Assembly: GCA_012934845.2 (NCBI GenBank)
Contig: WNNJ02002999.1
Span: 62,001-126,000 of the forward strand
Length of the DNA: 64,000 nt
Direction: 5' to 3'
From: Pomphorhynchus laevis
Lineage: Eukaryota > Acanthocephala > Palaeacanthocephala > Echinorhynchida > Pomphorhynchidae
Of the stretch, positions 36,360 through 47,779 are shown in pieces. Every line of letters begins with the position of its first letter. The stretch's first letter is position 1. The notes under the pieces were generated by a model, which was not told the DNA's origin, did not search any database, and saw nothing but the letters and a program-made list of their open reading frames with translations. The position numbers and the translations under genes are program-made.

Positions 36360-36440
36360 ATAAGATACAACACAGATTAGTTAACTGAGTCTACGTATAT
36401 TAAATTATTTATAAATTAAACATAATGATAATAATAAATA
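36360..36440 (-). mobile_element. Naiad 3' tip
   Basis: GTTAACTGAGTCTACGTATA is the reverse of the Naiad 3' end. A scrap of the 3' module follows on the same strand at 37085-37135. Confidence 0.6.
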
Positions 36441-36444
36441 TATA

Positions 36445-37080
36445 TATATATTGATTTTCTAAATAGATCATGCAGACAGGACACTTACAGGTCCATTTAA
36501 AGAAACAAAAAATAAAAAAATAATCTGAAGTCCACACCACGTAGCCGACGTTAGGACGATGAAAAATTCGGATATAATTGCTAGCTGAGCTGCATGACCT
36601 GGTTACTCAGTAGAAATGTTCGAAACATGGATTTCAAGGTAGCTAGGTTAGGCTGGCAACGAAGTTTAACGGGAAAATAATTCTAAATGAAAGGCATTGA
36701 AATGAGACATGAACGCAGACCAACGTTCGTCTGATAGCGAGGAATGTGTAGCAGGAACTGATTGTTTGAGCAAAGTGCTCCGGATGACAAATATTCAGCA
36801 CCGTGCAAATTTAGGTGAAAATACGGAGGGAGATGATAAAGTAAACGAAAAACGAGAACGGCAGAGTAATATAAAACTCGATTCTATGCATAGAACCAAT
36901 TAAGGTTAATAAGTTCATTGTAGATTGGATCAAAACGCCGGCGTTGAAGAAGTATGCAGGTTGCTGTGCAAAGAAAGCGATACAAATGCCGGTAACACAA
37001 GATAGAAAAAAAGAAATTTAACTCCGAGAAATGTTAAAAATCTACGCAAGGAAGGCGATTGCCATTGAAAAAGAGAACAG
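36445..37080. other. Less AT-rich block, unrecognised
   Basis: Base composition differs from the surroundings. It holds a plus-strand open frame of 64 codons at 36709-36903 (MNADQRSSDSEECVAGTDCL...), hydrophilic, with no family I recognise. Could be a worn transposon or a host exon. Confidence 0.3.
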
Positions 37081-37139
37081 TATAAAATTGAATCTGCATT
37101 TAACAAATAACAGGCGATGTATCATAATAATGATTCGGG

Positions 37140-38785
37140 AGTAATATATAATATATATTACCTATATAATATATAATATATAATATAATATATTACCTAT
37201 AGGAAATATATTATCTAATATATTATCTATAGGAAACGACTCGTATATTATAATTAACCTTTTTATAAGGTTTATTTACCTGCGACAGCAAAGTTGTGAA
37301 ATCCTATCCCCGGTGGTATTTTATCTTTTTCCATTCATAGATTATAATTTTTTTCTGACTGAATTCAAAGATTAATTAGCCTTTATGTTTTTCTCGTAAA
37401 AATAGAATTAAAATACAATGGCGCTGCCAAATGATCTTTCTGTGTGTGGGGTTTAATTTTTTCTATGCGGTAGACTGCTTACATCCTCAAATGTTAGGTA
37501 ACTGCAAAACATGTTGAAAGCTAATTACCTTGACAAAATATTTTCCAGGTCACAGTAATTGTTCTGGCAATAAATTTGTAATTTTAACGTTTTTATGAAT
37601 TTAAAAATCTAGAAAGTTTTATCCTCAGTTTTAATTTTTACTTTTAAAAAATAAAAATGATAAAAAAATTTAAATTTTTTAAAATTTAAAATTTAAAATT
37701 TTACTTTTAATATTAAAAAATAAAAATTAATCGATTAAACTTTAAAATTGTTTTCATAGAATAACATCAATTATGAATCTGAAAGAGAATTTTACGAATT
37801 TAGGATCTCGACAAAATGGTTTACGTGGAATATTTAACTAAAGTCCAAATATGTTTAAGTGCATTACGAATCCAATTGCTAATAAAATAATAAACAGTTA
37901 ATAGCTTAATCTTTTAAGTTATTAATTATTATTTGAAGTGTCGAGATGTTTCTGGACTGTTCAAATTTCACACTTTGAGAAACGCTATAATCACTGTGAA
38001 ATTGTTTTAAAATGTTTTTAGTGGAAATCATATAATCACTATGAGATTGTTTGAATGTAGTGGAATATAAATTATTTTTATAGCACTCATGGTATCTGGT
38101 AAAAACATTGATTTTAATCTGTAGATATTAATTTTCTACTTAATTAGGTAGTTTACGGATTTCAGGGATATTAAATCTAGCAGTTCAGTACTTTGTTTTA
38201 GTGGATTGAGAAAAATAGATCATCAAAAATATCATCAAAAGTAGAAGCATCAGAAAGAATAAAAGTAGAAAATCTTATTCAGTCTGGATTTATATATTAG
38301 ATAATATATTGTTTATATTTTTCTTTAACATATTCAATTAGATTTAAAATATAAATGTTGAATATATTATTTTTAAAATTACATTTTGATGATTTTTTAT
38401 TAAAAAAAATTCATCAATCAACATCCGGTTTTGAGCTTTGAATCAACAACTAAAAGTCGATTAACAACTTTAAACTTTGTATTTAAACAGCAAACAATTA
38501 AAACGTAGAACGTATTTGCTACAATTAATACTTATAAATAAACTGTTTTGAAGAATCAGGGCTGTATATTAAGCAAAAAGCATAAAGCAGATCTAATTGG
38601 TACCGAATCTATAAATTAAAAATAAATTATTTTATTAATATTATTAATATTTTATTTTTTAAAATATTTAATTATTATTAAAATTTTATTATTTTATATT
38701 CTATTTTATTATTCATTCTATTTCAACTTCAAACCAAAATAAACAATATAAATTCACTATTGGACTTTGAGAAAAAAGTCTGATT
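37140..38785. other. AT-rich intergenic, nothing recognised
   Basis: TATA-rich simple sequence to 37235, then plain AT-rich DNA. ACATCCGGTTTTGAGC at 38420 has an inverted counterpart near 39515 (AAAACCGGATGTTGATT). Confidence 0.5.
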
Positions 38786-38789
38786 GCAA

Positions 38790-39440
38790 ATTAAATTTCA
38801 TCAGATATAATACATCATTAGCATGTATTTAGTCCAGTGCTATGTTGGGTCGAAAAATAGAGGCCGAAACCTAATTGCATAGCAGTTCCTACTAACGATT
38901 TCTAATCCTTATTATGATACAACGTCTGCTATTTTTATTCAATTCATAAAAATTGACTTTTATCTGAAATTTTAACTTGATATAAATATAAATTCTATAA
39001 AATCTTATATAATTATTTATCTTTATTTTTATTTATATATAATATAAAATACGTAGACTCAGTTAGCTGATCTGATTTGACATTAATAAGAAACTCAAAC
39101 GAAAATAAACTTTGAGAAAAAAGTTAAAAACATATATATAAATCAGCAAAATATTATTAAAAATAAATTTAAACTCTTAAGCAGAATTTTTTTATGGATG
39201 GATAATAAATAATATACTTTGTATTAGAAAATGATACTAGATAATCAAATTTCAACAGAGGAAATATGTTATTTGCGTGTACTTGGCCCACCGCTATATT
39301 GGGTCGAGGAATAGAAGACACAACCTGATAAAATAGCAGTTCCTCCTGATGTCCACTAATCCTTATTCCTATACATCGCCTGCTATTTATTAGTCAATTC
39401 ATAAAAATTGAGTTTTTATTTTAATTGATTTGACATTCTT
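38790..39440 (+). mobile_element. Two Naiad 3' modules in tandem
   Basis: 38800-39075 is a diverged 3' module with the terminal block TAGACTCAGTTAGCTGAT. 39125-39420 is a second one that still carries the last codons of the RT frame (TTTTTTATGGATGGATAATA). Both are older than the copies at 35 and 57 kb and show changes in the paired segments. Confidence 0.8.
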
Positions 39441-40130
39441 AATAAAATATTTTACAACATTTTTACATTTTAATTATTTGCAATAAAAATGCAAAATTTG
39501 TGTTGATATTCTAAGTTGAAAACCGGATGTTGATTACCGAGTTTCTATATTTAGTAAATAAGTATCAAATACTATTTTTAATTTTCAAAATACTATATTT
39601 TAATTAAAGAATATGTTAAATATGGATATTTAAAAGAAAAGTTAAAAATATTTTTTACCTTTAAGTGTAATTTTTAATAAATAATCAATTCACTGAGTTA
39701 CGAAGTTTGACGTATTTGTGAAATACGTTCCCCGACGAAGTTTGTAAAAAGCGCATGCATGTTTCTACTTTCCTGTTCGTATTAATTAAAAAAGTTGTAT
39801 TGAAATTCTTTCTTATTAATAAGACGTCACATAATGTGTAATTATATAATATGTAATATAATCACATAATATGTAATTAACATATTCTTTTTCTCTTTTA
39901 AATAATTTACCAGAAACCATGAAAAATGTAAACAATATATTATTTATATTATTAGTATATTATTACATATATATCATGACTTCACAGACACTTGACAATA
40001 ATAATTCGCTGTTCTACCTGCACATTAAAATCATTGTAAATAACTAGTTGTACATCGAACTTTAAGAGAAAGATTGAACATTAATATAACAAGAGAAAGA
40101 GTTAATGTTTTTCAGTAAAAAAAGCAATTT
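39441..40130. other. AT-rich, downstream of UBE2D-like gene
   Basis: No exon or repeat recognised. It includes the likely 3' untranslated region of the minus-strand gene. Confidence 0.5.
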
Positions 40131-40134
40131 AAAA

Positions 40135-40578
<444 letters not shown>

Positions 40579-40769
40579 CTATAAAAAACTTTTGCGAATA
40601 AGAACTATGATAAGCGCAAAGCGCATTTATTGATATGGTTCAAAAACAAGAATTCATAATAATATGTTAGCGATAGAATAAAATTACTTATATGATAAGT
40701 TTAAGGTTACAATCTATGACATACGTATTGCAATAAAAGCTTTGTTAATTAAAAAAACGTAGATATTAC

Positions 40770-40885
40770 AATCAATAACATTGTTGCAATAAATAACGTC
40801 ATTGTTGAAATCAATAACGATATTGTTAAAAATTACGTCGTTTTTGGAATCAACAACGGTGTTGTTGCAAACAATAACTTTGTTA
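40770..40885. repeat. Degenerate 21-bp satellite remnant
   Basis: Five or six roughly 21-bp periods of CAATAACNTNNTTGTTGNAA, the same motif as the arrays at 4.1 and 54.3 kb but worn. The 3' end of a CR1-like LINE runs into it. Confidence 0.75.
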
Positions 40886-41534
40886 TTCCAACGATGTCTG
40901 TATCAAGGTTGTTCCAAAGCTCAACAATTCTTCTATCAAATTGCATCGCGCCCAATTTCTGTACCCTGTTTCGAATAGTTAAAGAATGACCGCGAAGAAC
41001 ATTTGAACCACGTAATTGAACCCTACTCCGAAGAGGGTGATGGGGACGTTGGAATAAATGCCAAACAAGGCACATATCAATGTACCAACGAGTCCATGAG
41101 ACGGTCTCAAGTCCCAGTGATCTCAATTTGTCTTCATAAGGCAGCGACGCCAACGTTGGTGCTAGCTTTGTTGCCCTGCGAAGTACCCTCTCTGATTTAT
41201 TATGTTCATGCACAGTACGTGGGTATACAAACGGAGCTGCATATAAAAGTCTACTCAATACATGTGCTAAAATAAGAGGCCAAATAGCAGTCGAATTAAC
41301 GCGAACAAACACGCGTCGAATCATACCTATCATTTTATTGGAGTTGGAAAAAGCTTGATCAGTGTGCTTTTTAGTTGATAAATTAGAGGTAACCCATACT
41401 CCTAAATCTTTGTAACTATCGACACTTTCCACAATACAGCCCTTATATGTGTAACAAGCTGATGTTAGTTGTTTGCGAGCATTACCAATAATACGCATGT
41501 GATTGCATTTCGAAACATTTATCACAAGCTTGTT

Positions 41535-41649
41535 AGACGCCGCCCATATTAATGGGCGGCGTCTGTTATGGACGCCGCCCATATTAATGGGCGGCGTCTG
41601 TTATGGACGCCGCCCATACTTAAAAATATGGGCCGCCATATTTTTAAGT
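41535..41649. repeat. Nested GC-rich palindromes in LINE
   Basis: AGACGCCGCCCAT-ATTA-ATGGGCGGCGTCT is followed by a 35-bp direct repetition of the same palindrome. A third begins and turns into ACTTAAAAATATGG-GCCG and its exact complement (41618-41649). These are absent from the RT motif expected here, so they arose within this LINE copy. Confidence 0.95.
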
Positions 41650-41885
41650 AATCTGCATACAAACATGATCGAGAGCAAATGCACCCAGGCAAATCGTTAA
41701 CATAAATGCTGAATAAAAGCGGACCCAAAATGAACCTTGAGGTACTCCAAGATGACATTCTCTAGACACAGACAATGATCAATCGACAAGTACTCGAAAG
41801 CAATGATCACGAAGAAAATCTCTAATCCAATCAACCATTATGTTTGGGAGTCTAGTATTGACAAGTTTCTGAAGAAGTAGACCAT

Positions 41886-42905
41886 AATAAATATTTTGAT
41901 AAATCAAAATTATTTAAAAGTAGGGACATCTATATTTAAACAAGTAAAAGGTGTTCCAATGGGTGGTAATAGTAGCCCAATTATAGCTGACTTGTTTTTA
42001 AGCTTTATAGAATATGAATTTGTTCATAACTGTGTAAAAACTAAATCTAAACAATATAAATATATGAAATATATGTTTCGATACATTGATGATATATGTG
42101 TATTTAATTCTAATAATTTTTATTCAATTAGTGAGCACATTTATCCAGAAAGCCTTCTTCTTAACAAAACCAATATTAATGATAAAGAAGGTGTATATCT
42201 AGATATGAACATTAAATTAACATTAACTAAAACTACTATTAATTTATATCGTAAAGATGACATATTTAAATTTGCAAGAAACATATTTTTGCATGAGCAT
42301 TCATGCATACCATATAATATAAAATATAATACATTAAATAATGAAATTTTAAGAATTGCAACAATATGTAATGATATTGGCTTTCTTCAAAATCATTTAA
42401 ATAATTTAATAGATACATATTTTAAACTAGGTTACTATAAAAATAACATCAAGCAGAAAATAGTAAAATATATAAATCAACACAATAATATAAAAAATAA
42501 ATTTAAACTCTTAAGTAGCAAATTTTTATGGATGGATAATAAATAATATACTTTGTATTAGAATAATATACTAGATAGTTTTATCAGAGGAAATACATCA
42601 TTAGCATGTATTTGGCCCCGCTGCTATGTTGGGTAGAGGAGTTAGGGGCCGAAACCTGATAGCATAGCAGTTCCTTTTAATGACCTCTAATTCATATTTT
42701 GATAAAACGTCTGTTATTTATTAGTCAATTCATAAAAATGACGTTTATTTTAAATTTCAATTTTGTATTTTAACTTGATTTAAATTATAGAAAATCTAAA
42801 AACAATTATTAATTTTATTATTTAATTATTAAATTTTTATTTAGCATTATTATGTTTTGTTTATTTATAATTATATTAAATACTTAGACTCAGTTAGCTG
42901 ATTTG
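41886..42905 (+). mobile_element. Naiad inserted in CR1-like LINE
   Basis: 5' truncated just before motif B. Frame 41896-42546 (216 codons) contains KQVKGVPMGGNSSP and FRYIDDICVF and reaches the normal stop. The full 3' module is at 42550-42720 and the terminal block CTTAGACTCAGTTAGCTGAT at 42885-42904. It interrupts the LINE at the motif A DH codons. Flanks (ACCATAAT / ATGATCTAC) suggest a target duplication of two bases or none. Confidence 0.95.
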
Positions 42906-43174
42906 ATATGATCTACTCTATTAAAAGCTTTTGAAAAGTCGAAGAATATAATGTCTGTATCGGCATTGTGTGCCTTATTCGATGTCCAATCGAAATGAGC
43001 ATCAAGCAAATTTGAAACAGTTGAATAACCCTCCCGAAATCCGTGCTGATTAGGGACTAAAAATTTTCCTACACGAAAAAACTCAGCCATGTAGCGATGC
43101 ACAAACCGCTCCAACACTCTACAGCAAATGCAGGTAATGCTCACCGGCCTATCCGAGTGACTCACCGGCCACTC

Positions 43175-43750
43175 GAATTTAAATTTTCACTCCCGTTCAA
43201 TTGCGAGTGTGGGGTTACAACCGATGTATCAGGGACACACGGTCTCGATTACTCGAAGACAGTGTCTCGACATAACCGCCACAGTGTAGTCAATGCTCTT
43301 ATTCGAGGGCTCTGATGGCGGCCGGTGTCCCGTCCCGCCTAGAACCAGTTGGACTGTGCAGAGATGACGGGAAGAGACCGGATGGCCCTTCATTGGTCCC
43401 TTGGGAAAAAGGACGCCTACTTGTATGGGACTTTACCTTTCACAACACACCTGCGACTAGTAATTTATTCAAAGCGGTCTGTGCGCCGGGCGAGGTGGCG
43501 AGAGTGGCCGAGAATCGGAAGCTGGACAAATACAGGGGCATCGATGCGTTCCAATACACTTTTGTTCCATTGGCGATCGAGACAATATTGGCAGCCGGGC
43601 CGATTAAGTCCAGCTTCCTGGAATTTCTAGAGAAGAAGCTAATTGTCGCTACAGGCGATCGGAGAGCAGCGAGATTTCTCTCACAGAGATTGAGCTGTGC
43701 TGTGCAACGAGGCAACGCGGTCTGTCTTTTGAGGCCGCTCAGAGGATAGC
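43175..43750 (+). mobile_element. Endonuclease C terminus of an RT-linked family
   Basis: Two plus-strand frames meet at 43312/43315 with a frame change. They are CECGVTTDVSGTHGLDYSKT, VSRHNRHSVVNALIRGL and, in the second, AAGVPSRLEPVGLCRDDGKR, PDGPSLVPWEKGRLLVWDFT, YTFVPLAIETILAAG and RFLSQRLSCAVQRGNAV. This block (HGL-C-S, RH-N, GVP-EP-GL-R-DGKRPDG, LVWD, PVA-ET-G, QR-S-AVQRGNA) is a common C terminus of reverse-transcriptase elements in many invertebrates, with a PD-(D/E)XK-like pattern (D of RPDG, WD). It is GC-richer than its surroundings. No RT is attached here. Confidence 0.75.
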
Positions 43751-43871
43751 AGAAGATTATCAATCTGATCTTCGTCATAATTACCCATTTATAAACTCAT
43801 TGCAATAACTTTAATGTTAACTTAAAATATAGAATTTAGCGTATACTTATTTTTAAGCAATTGATAAGGTC

Positions 43872-44005
43872 ATATCTTAGTCAATATGAACATTAATGCG
43901 TCAATTTTTCAAAGGAAAAATATGCATGTTTTTCAAAGTCAATATGAACATTAATCATCTTAGTCAATATGAACATTAATGCGTCAATTTTTCAAAGGAA
44001 AAATA
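43872..44005. repeat. Tandem duplication next to Naiad 5' end
   Basis: A unit of about 50 bp (CTTAGTCAATATGAACATTA ... GGAAAAATATG) occurs at 43876-43924 and again at 43959-44007, with a shorter partial copy between. The Naiad starts within the second copy. Confidence 0.85.
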
Positions 44006-45415
44006 TGTAGTGCGTTTAAATGTACATTAAAACCACTTTCTGTTTATATGAATAAAATACTTAAAGTAATTAAAGCACATTTTAAAAAATATTGCAAGGT
44101 AATCGAAATTAATACTGGTATAAAACACTATTTCAGTATTAATTCTACAAAAGAATTTTTAGAACAGACAAAAGGAATAAATTTTCAAAATATAAATACA
44201 TACGATTTTAGTACGCTTTATACAAATCTAGATTTAGTAGATATTAAAGAAGCGTTAGTAAAATTAATTAACCTTATATTCGGAAAAAGATATACATATA
44301 TATGTTATAATAATTATAACGCCTATCTAACAAAAATTAAACCATCAAATAAATATAAATATATGGATAAAATTGAATTAATAGAATCCTTAAATATTTT
44401 GATAAATCAAAATTATTTAAAAGTAGGGACATCTATATTTAGACAAGTAAAAGGTGTTCCAATGGGTGGTAATAGTAGCCCAATTATAGCTGACTTGTTT
44501 TTAAGCTTTATAGAATATGAATTTGTTCATAACTGTGTAAAAACTAAATCTAAACAATATAAATATATGAAATATATGTTTCGATACATTGATGATATAT
44601 GTGTATTTAATTCTAATAATTTTTATTCAATTAGTGAGCACATTTACCCAGAAAGCCTTCTTCTTAACAAAACCAATATTAATGATAAAGAAGGTGTATA
44701 TCTAGATATGAACATTAAATTAACATTAACTAAAACTACTATTAATTTATATCGTAAAGATGACATATTTAAATTTACAAGAAACATATTTTTGCATGAG
44801 CATTCATGCATACCATATAATATAAAATATAATACATTTAATAATGAAATTTTAAGAATTGCAACAATATGTAATGATATTGGCTTTCTTCAAAATCATT
44901 TAAATAATTTAATAGATACATATTTTAAACTAGGTTACTATAAAAATAACATCAAGCAGAAAATAGTAAAATATATAAATCAACACAATAATATAAAGAA
45001 TAAATTTAAACTCTTAAGTGGCAAATTTTTATGGATGGATAATAAATAATATACTTTGCATTAGAATAAGATACTAGATAGTTAAATCAGAGGAAATACA
45101 TCATTAGCATGTATTTGGCCCCGCTGCTATGTTGGGTAGAGGAGTTAGGGGCCGAAACCTGATAGCATAGCAGTTCCTCCTGATGACCTCTAATTCTTAT
45201 TCTGATACAACGTCTGTTATTTATTAGTCAATTCATAAAAATGACGTTTATTTTAAATTTTATTTTTTATTTTTATTTTTTAACTTGATTAAAATTATAG
45301 AAAATCTAAAAACAATTATTAATTTTATTATTTAATTATTAAATTTTGATTTAGCATTATTATGTTTTGTTTATTTTATAATTATATAACAATACGTAGA
45401 CTCAGTTAGCTGATT
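44005..45415 (+). mobile_element. Naiad, 5'-truncated, RT core intact
   Basis: A single 356-codon frame to 45049 covers CSAFKCTLKPLSVYMNKILK, motif A (DFSTLYTNLDL), the insertion after it (GKRYTYICYNNYNAYLTKIK), motif B (GVPMGGNSSP), motif C (YIDD) and the C terminus. The full 3' module and terminal block (ACGTAGACTCAGTTAGCTGA) follow. No break in the retained part, which suggests recent insertion. Confidence 0.95.
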
Positions 45416-45779
45416 TAATTTCTTTTTATACTTATATGTGTATTTCGCTCTGATCAGTAGAAACCTTTTTCGACATTTATTCATTATTATTTTTTATTAA
45501 TTCTCTCCTTACTAATTTTTAAACTGTAGATTATCCATATTAAATAAAAAGGACGTATTAAAACAATGTAAAAGGTTGGATGTCCCAAAAGCAAAAAGCT
45601 CCAATCAATAAGGTTGTTGTACAGAAACCTTTCATTCTTCCAATCGACAATGTCGTGTAATGTTAGCAATAATAATAGATTCTATTACTAATTAAAAACA
45701 TGCAGCTAATAACAAAAATAAGATTCAAATATAGAAAACAATAAAATAATATGCCTTTTAAGTAAATAGTCTTCTTACT
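45416..45779. other. AT-rich spacer
   Basis: Nothing recognised. Confidence 0.5.
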
Positions 45780-47660
45780 TCATTAAATAACGATTCAGGT
45801 AGTCAGATCTCTCTCTAGCATACACCAGCGCACCGACTTCCGGCTGAACCACTCAGGATCTTTCACACATCTAAGAGTCTAGTAGAGGCGGACAATGGTA
45901 GGTAGTCTGATGATGAACTTAATAAACCTTAGTATTGGCTCTGGGAGACGACCTCTAGATAAGAAGACTAATCCCTCGATCGCCCAAGTACTCCCAAATT
46001 ATACCTAAGCACTACCTCTTAATAAAAGATGCTGGGCCCGTTTCAGGGCCCATCTAGCTCTCTTCAAAACCTTTTTGAATCTATTCAAGTTTGATTCGGC
46101 CGACCATTTAACCGTAACGATAAACTCTGAGTATCTTACTCGATGTGTGAAAACTTGGAATGGTTAATTATTAAAAATGGAAAAGAGATATGATATTGCT
46201 AGTCTCTTTAATTTTTTCTTTGTCACCAGGGAGCAACTATAGACCATAACCTGCGATTTGGAGGAGTTTAGAAGAAGATTGGATGGGGTTAGCTAGTTTT
46301 TTAACATTAAAAAGGAACCGATGATGCCCGTAACACATCTTTGCACCTGCGTCCAGAAAACATGGATGTGGTATCATCAGCGTAACCACTAGATGTTGTT
46401 CGCGTTTGAAAAGTTTGAAAAGTACAATAGCGAAGCAAGGAATACTATATGAGAAAGCGGGGAACATTGATTCATACATGTATTAGGGTAGAACTGGAGT
46501 GCATCAGGGTTGTCTTCATAGAAGAAACGCTTAGTATACAACAAAATCTCCACCCTGTTAACAATTCTGGCATGCAGCCTGAGGGACCTGAGAGAAGAGA
46601 CAACAAAAGGAATAGAGATACGGTTGCAGCGGAAAAATCAAGAAAAACCGCCACAGCAAGCTGACGACTGTTATCTTGGAAATATATAGGGATAGTGACT
46701 CCTCCAAAGCTTTATCAATGCCTAAGCTACTGATCCAATCCGATGCCTTCTCATTCCAGCAAGCAAACTTCTCCTTCTTGAATATCTTCCAAAAGGAAGA
46801 CTGAAAAGGGTTAAGACAAGAAAGGTCCGTCCTATCCATGCTCAGCTGGAATATATATCTCGAACTCCAATATTATTTCAAGGGGGCTTGTCTGAAGGAA
46901 ACGAAGAGATTGAGTAAGTGTAGCATTTTCGAAGTGAGGTGGGAATTAAATCGGGTCAGACTAGCATTTCCTACAAAGGAAAGAGTTCGATAGCTGCCTG
47001 GAAGACGGCTACTCTGATTGAATCAAAATAGAAACGCCTCCTTAGCAACGTATCTTCTTCTAACAGCTAACGAAGTAGGTCGTGCGAGGTGAAGATTTGT
47101 TGGTGTAACTACCTAAAAACGAAGAGCTTTAATATCCACTTCACATGTGACAGTAGTATGCCGAGCAGAAAATATGTTTTTGTGCAATATAAAGTGGGGG
47201 AGGTGGTTTATGAATAGGATATTTGTTGCTGGTTCTGCAGAGTGCTGCATTAATCCAACGACCAACTCTGTCGATGAAGTCACCAAGTATCATGTCATAG
47301 CCACTACCCAATATACGATCCATAGGGTCACGATTCCTGTGAATCTCTCACGGTCAAATATAGATATTGGCTATGGTGATGTGTTTACCGTTTTTCGAAA
47401 GTGGTATCGCTAAACAAGACAGGGCTGGACACGAATAGTTTAATAAGAGGAAATATTTTAAATGGCTCTTAACTAGGGTTAAAAGACCTTGAGAAGAAGA
47501 GGAGTGAGGTGGGGTTATATACCGAGTAAAGTGGGTAATTATGTGCTTTGGTAAACATCGAGTAATGTCCTGGGGTACCGGATAGATCTCGTCTCTTGAA
47601 GCACTATAACATCATTATCTCGACCAGATAGAAGGCTAATGGCAGAAGCACCTCCAAAAT
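45780..47660 (-). mobile_element. Heavily decayed LINE (endonuclease plus RT)
   Basis: Minus-strand fragments in changing frames. At the upstream end is DVIVLQETRS (endonuclease active-site block) and ISIFDRERFTGIV. Then come an RT stretch ending near SYADDTTSMFSGRR-like sequence at about 46370 and FVIT-type connection residues (NLNRFKKVLKRARWALKRAQ). Order and spacing suit a Jockey-superfamily element. Many breaks. It is older than the neighbouring L2-like LINE. Confidence 0.5.
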
Positions 47661-47779
47661 TCCACAAATAATAATAAATAATAATACAATAATTTATTTA
47701 ACGTGGCAAATGCGTGCAAAATGCACGCTTACATGACCACTAACAAACAAAAAAAAGAACATCAAAGATCACAGGTAAT

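Larger units (their letters stand above)
40833..43170 (-). mobile_element. CR1-like LINE split by a Naiad
   Basis: The minus-strand frame at 43165-42910 has RT motifs RPVSITCICCRVLERFVHRY, QHGFREGYSTVSNLLDAHFD and DIIFFDFSKAFNRVDH (motif A). After the 1-kb Naiad the element resumes (KLVNTRLPNIMVDWIRDFL, LGPLLFSIYVNDLPG) and ends in the connection region (SYKDLGVWVTSNLSTKKHTD; LRRATKLAPTLASLPYEDKL) at 40833. The motif C region is altered by palindromic insertions at 41535-41649. It is a different lineage from the L2-like LINEs in this window. Several breaks. Confidence 0.85.

Noticed and set aside
43440-43778. 112-codon minus-strand frame
   Set aside because: Antisense of the conserved endonuclease C terminus.
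47147-47413. 88-codon plus-strand frame
   Set aside because: Lies antisense to the decayed LINE endonuclease region.
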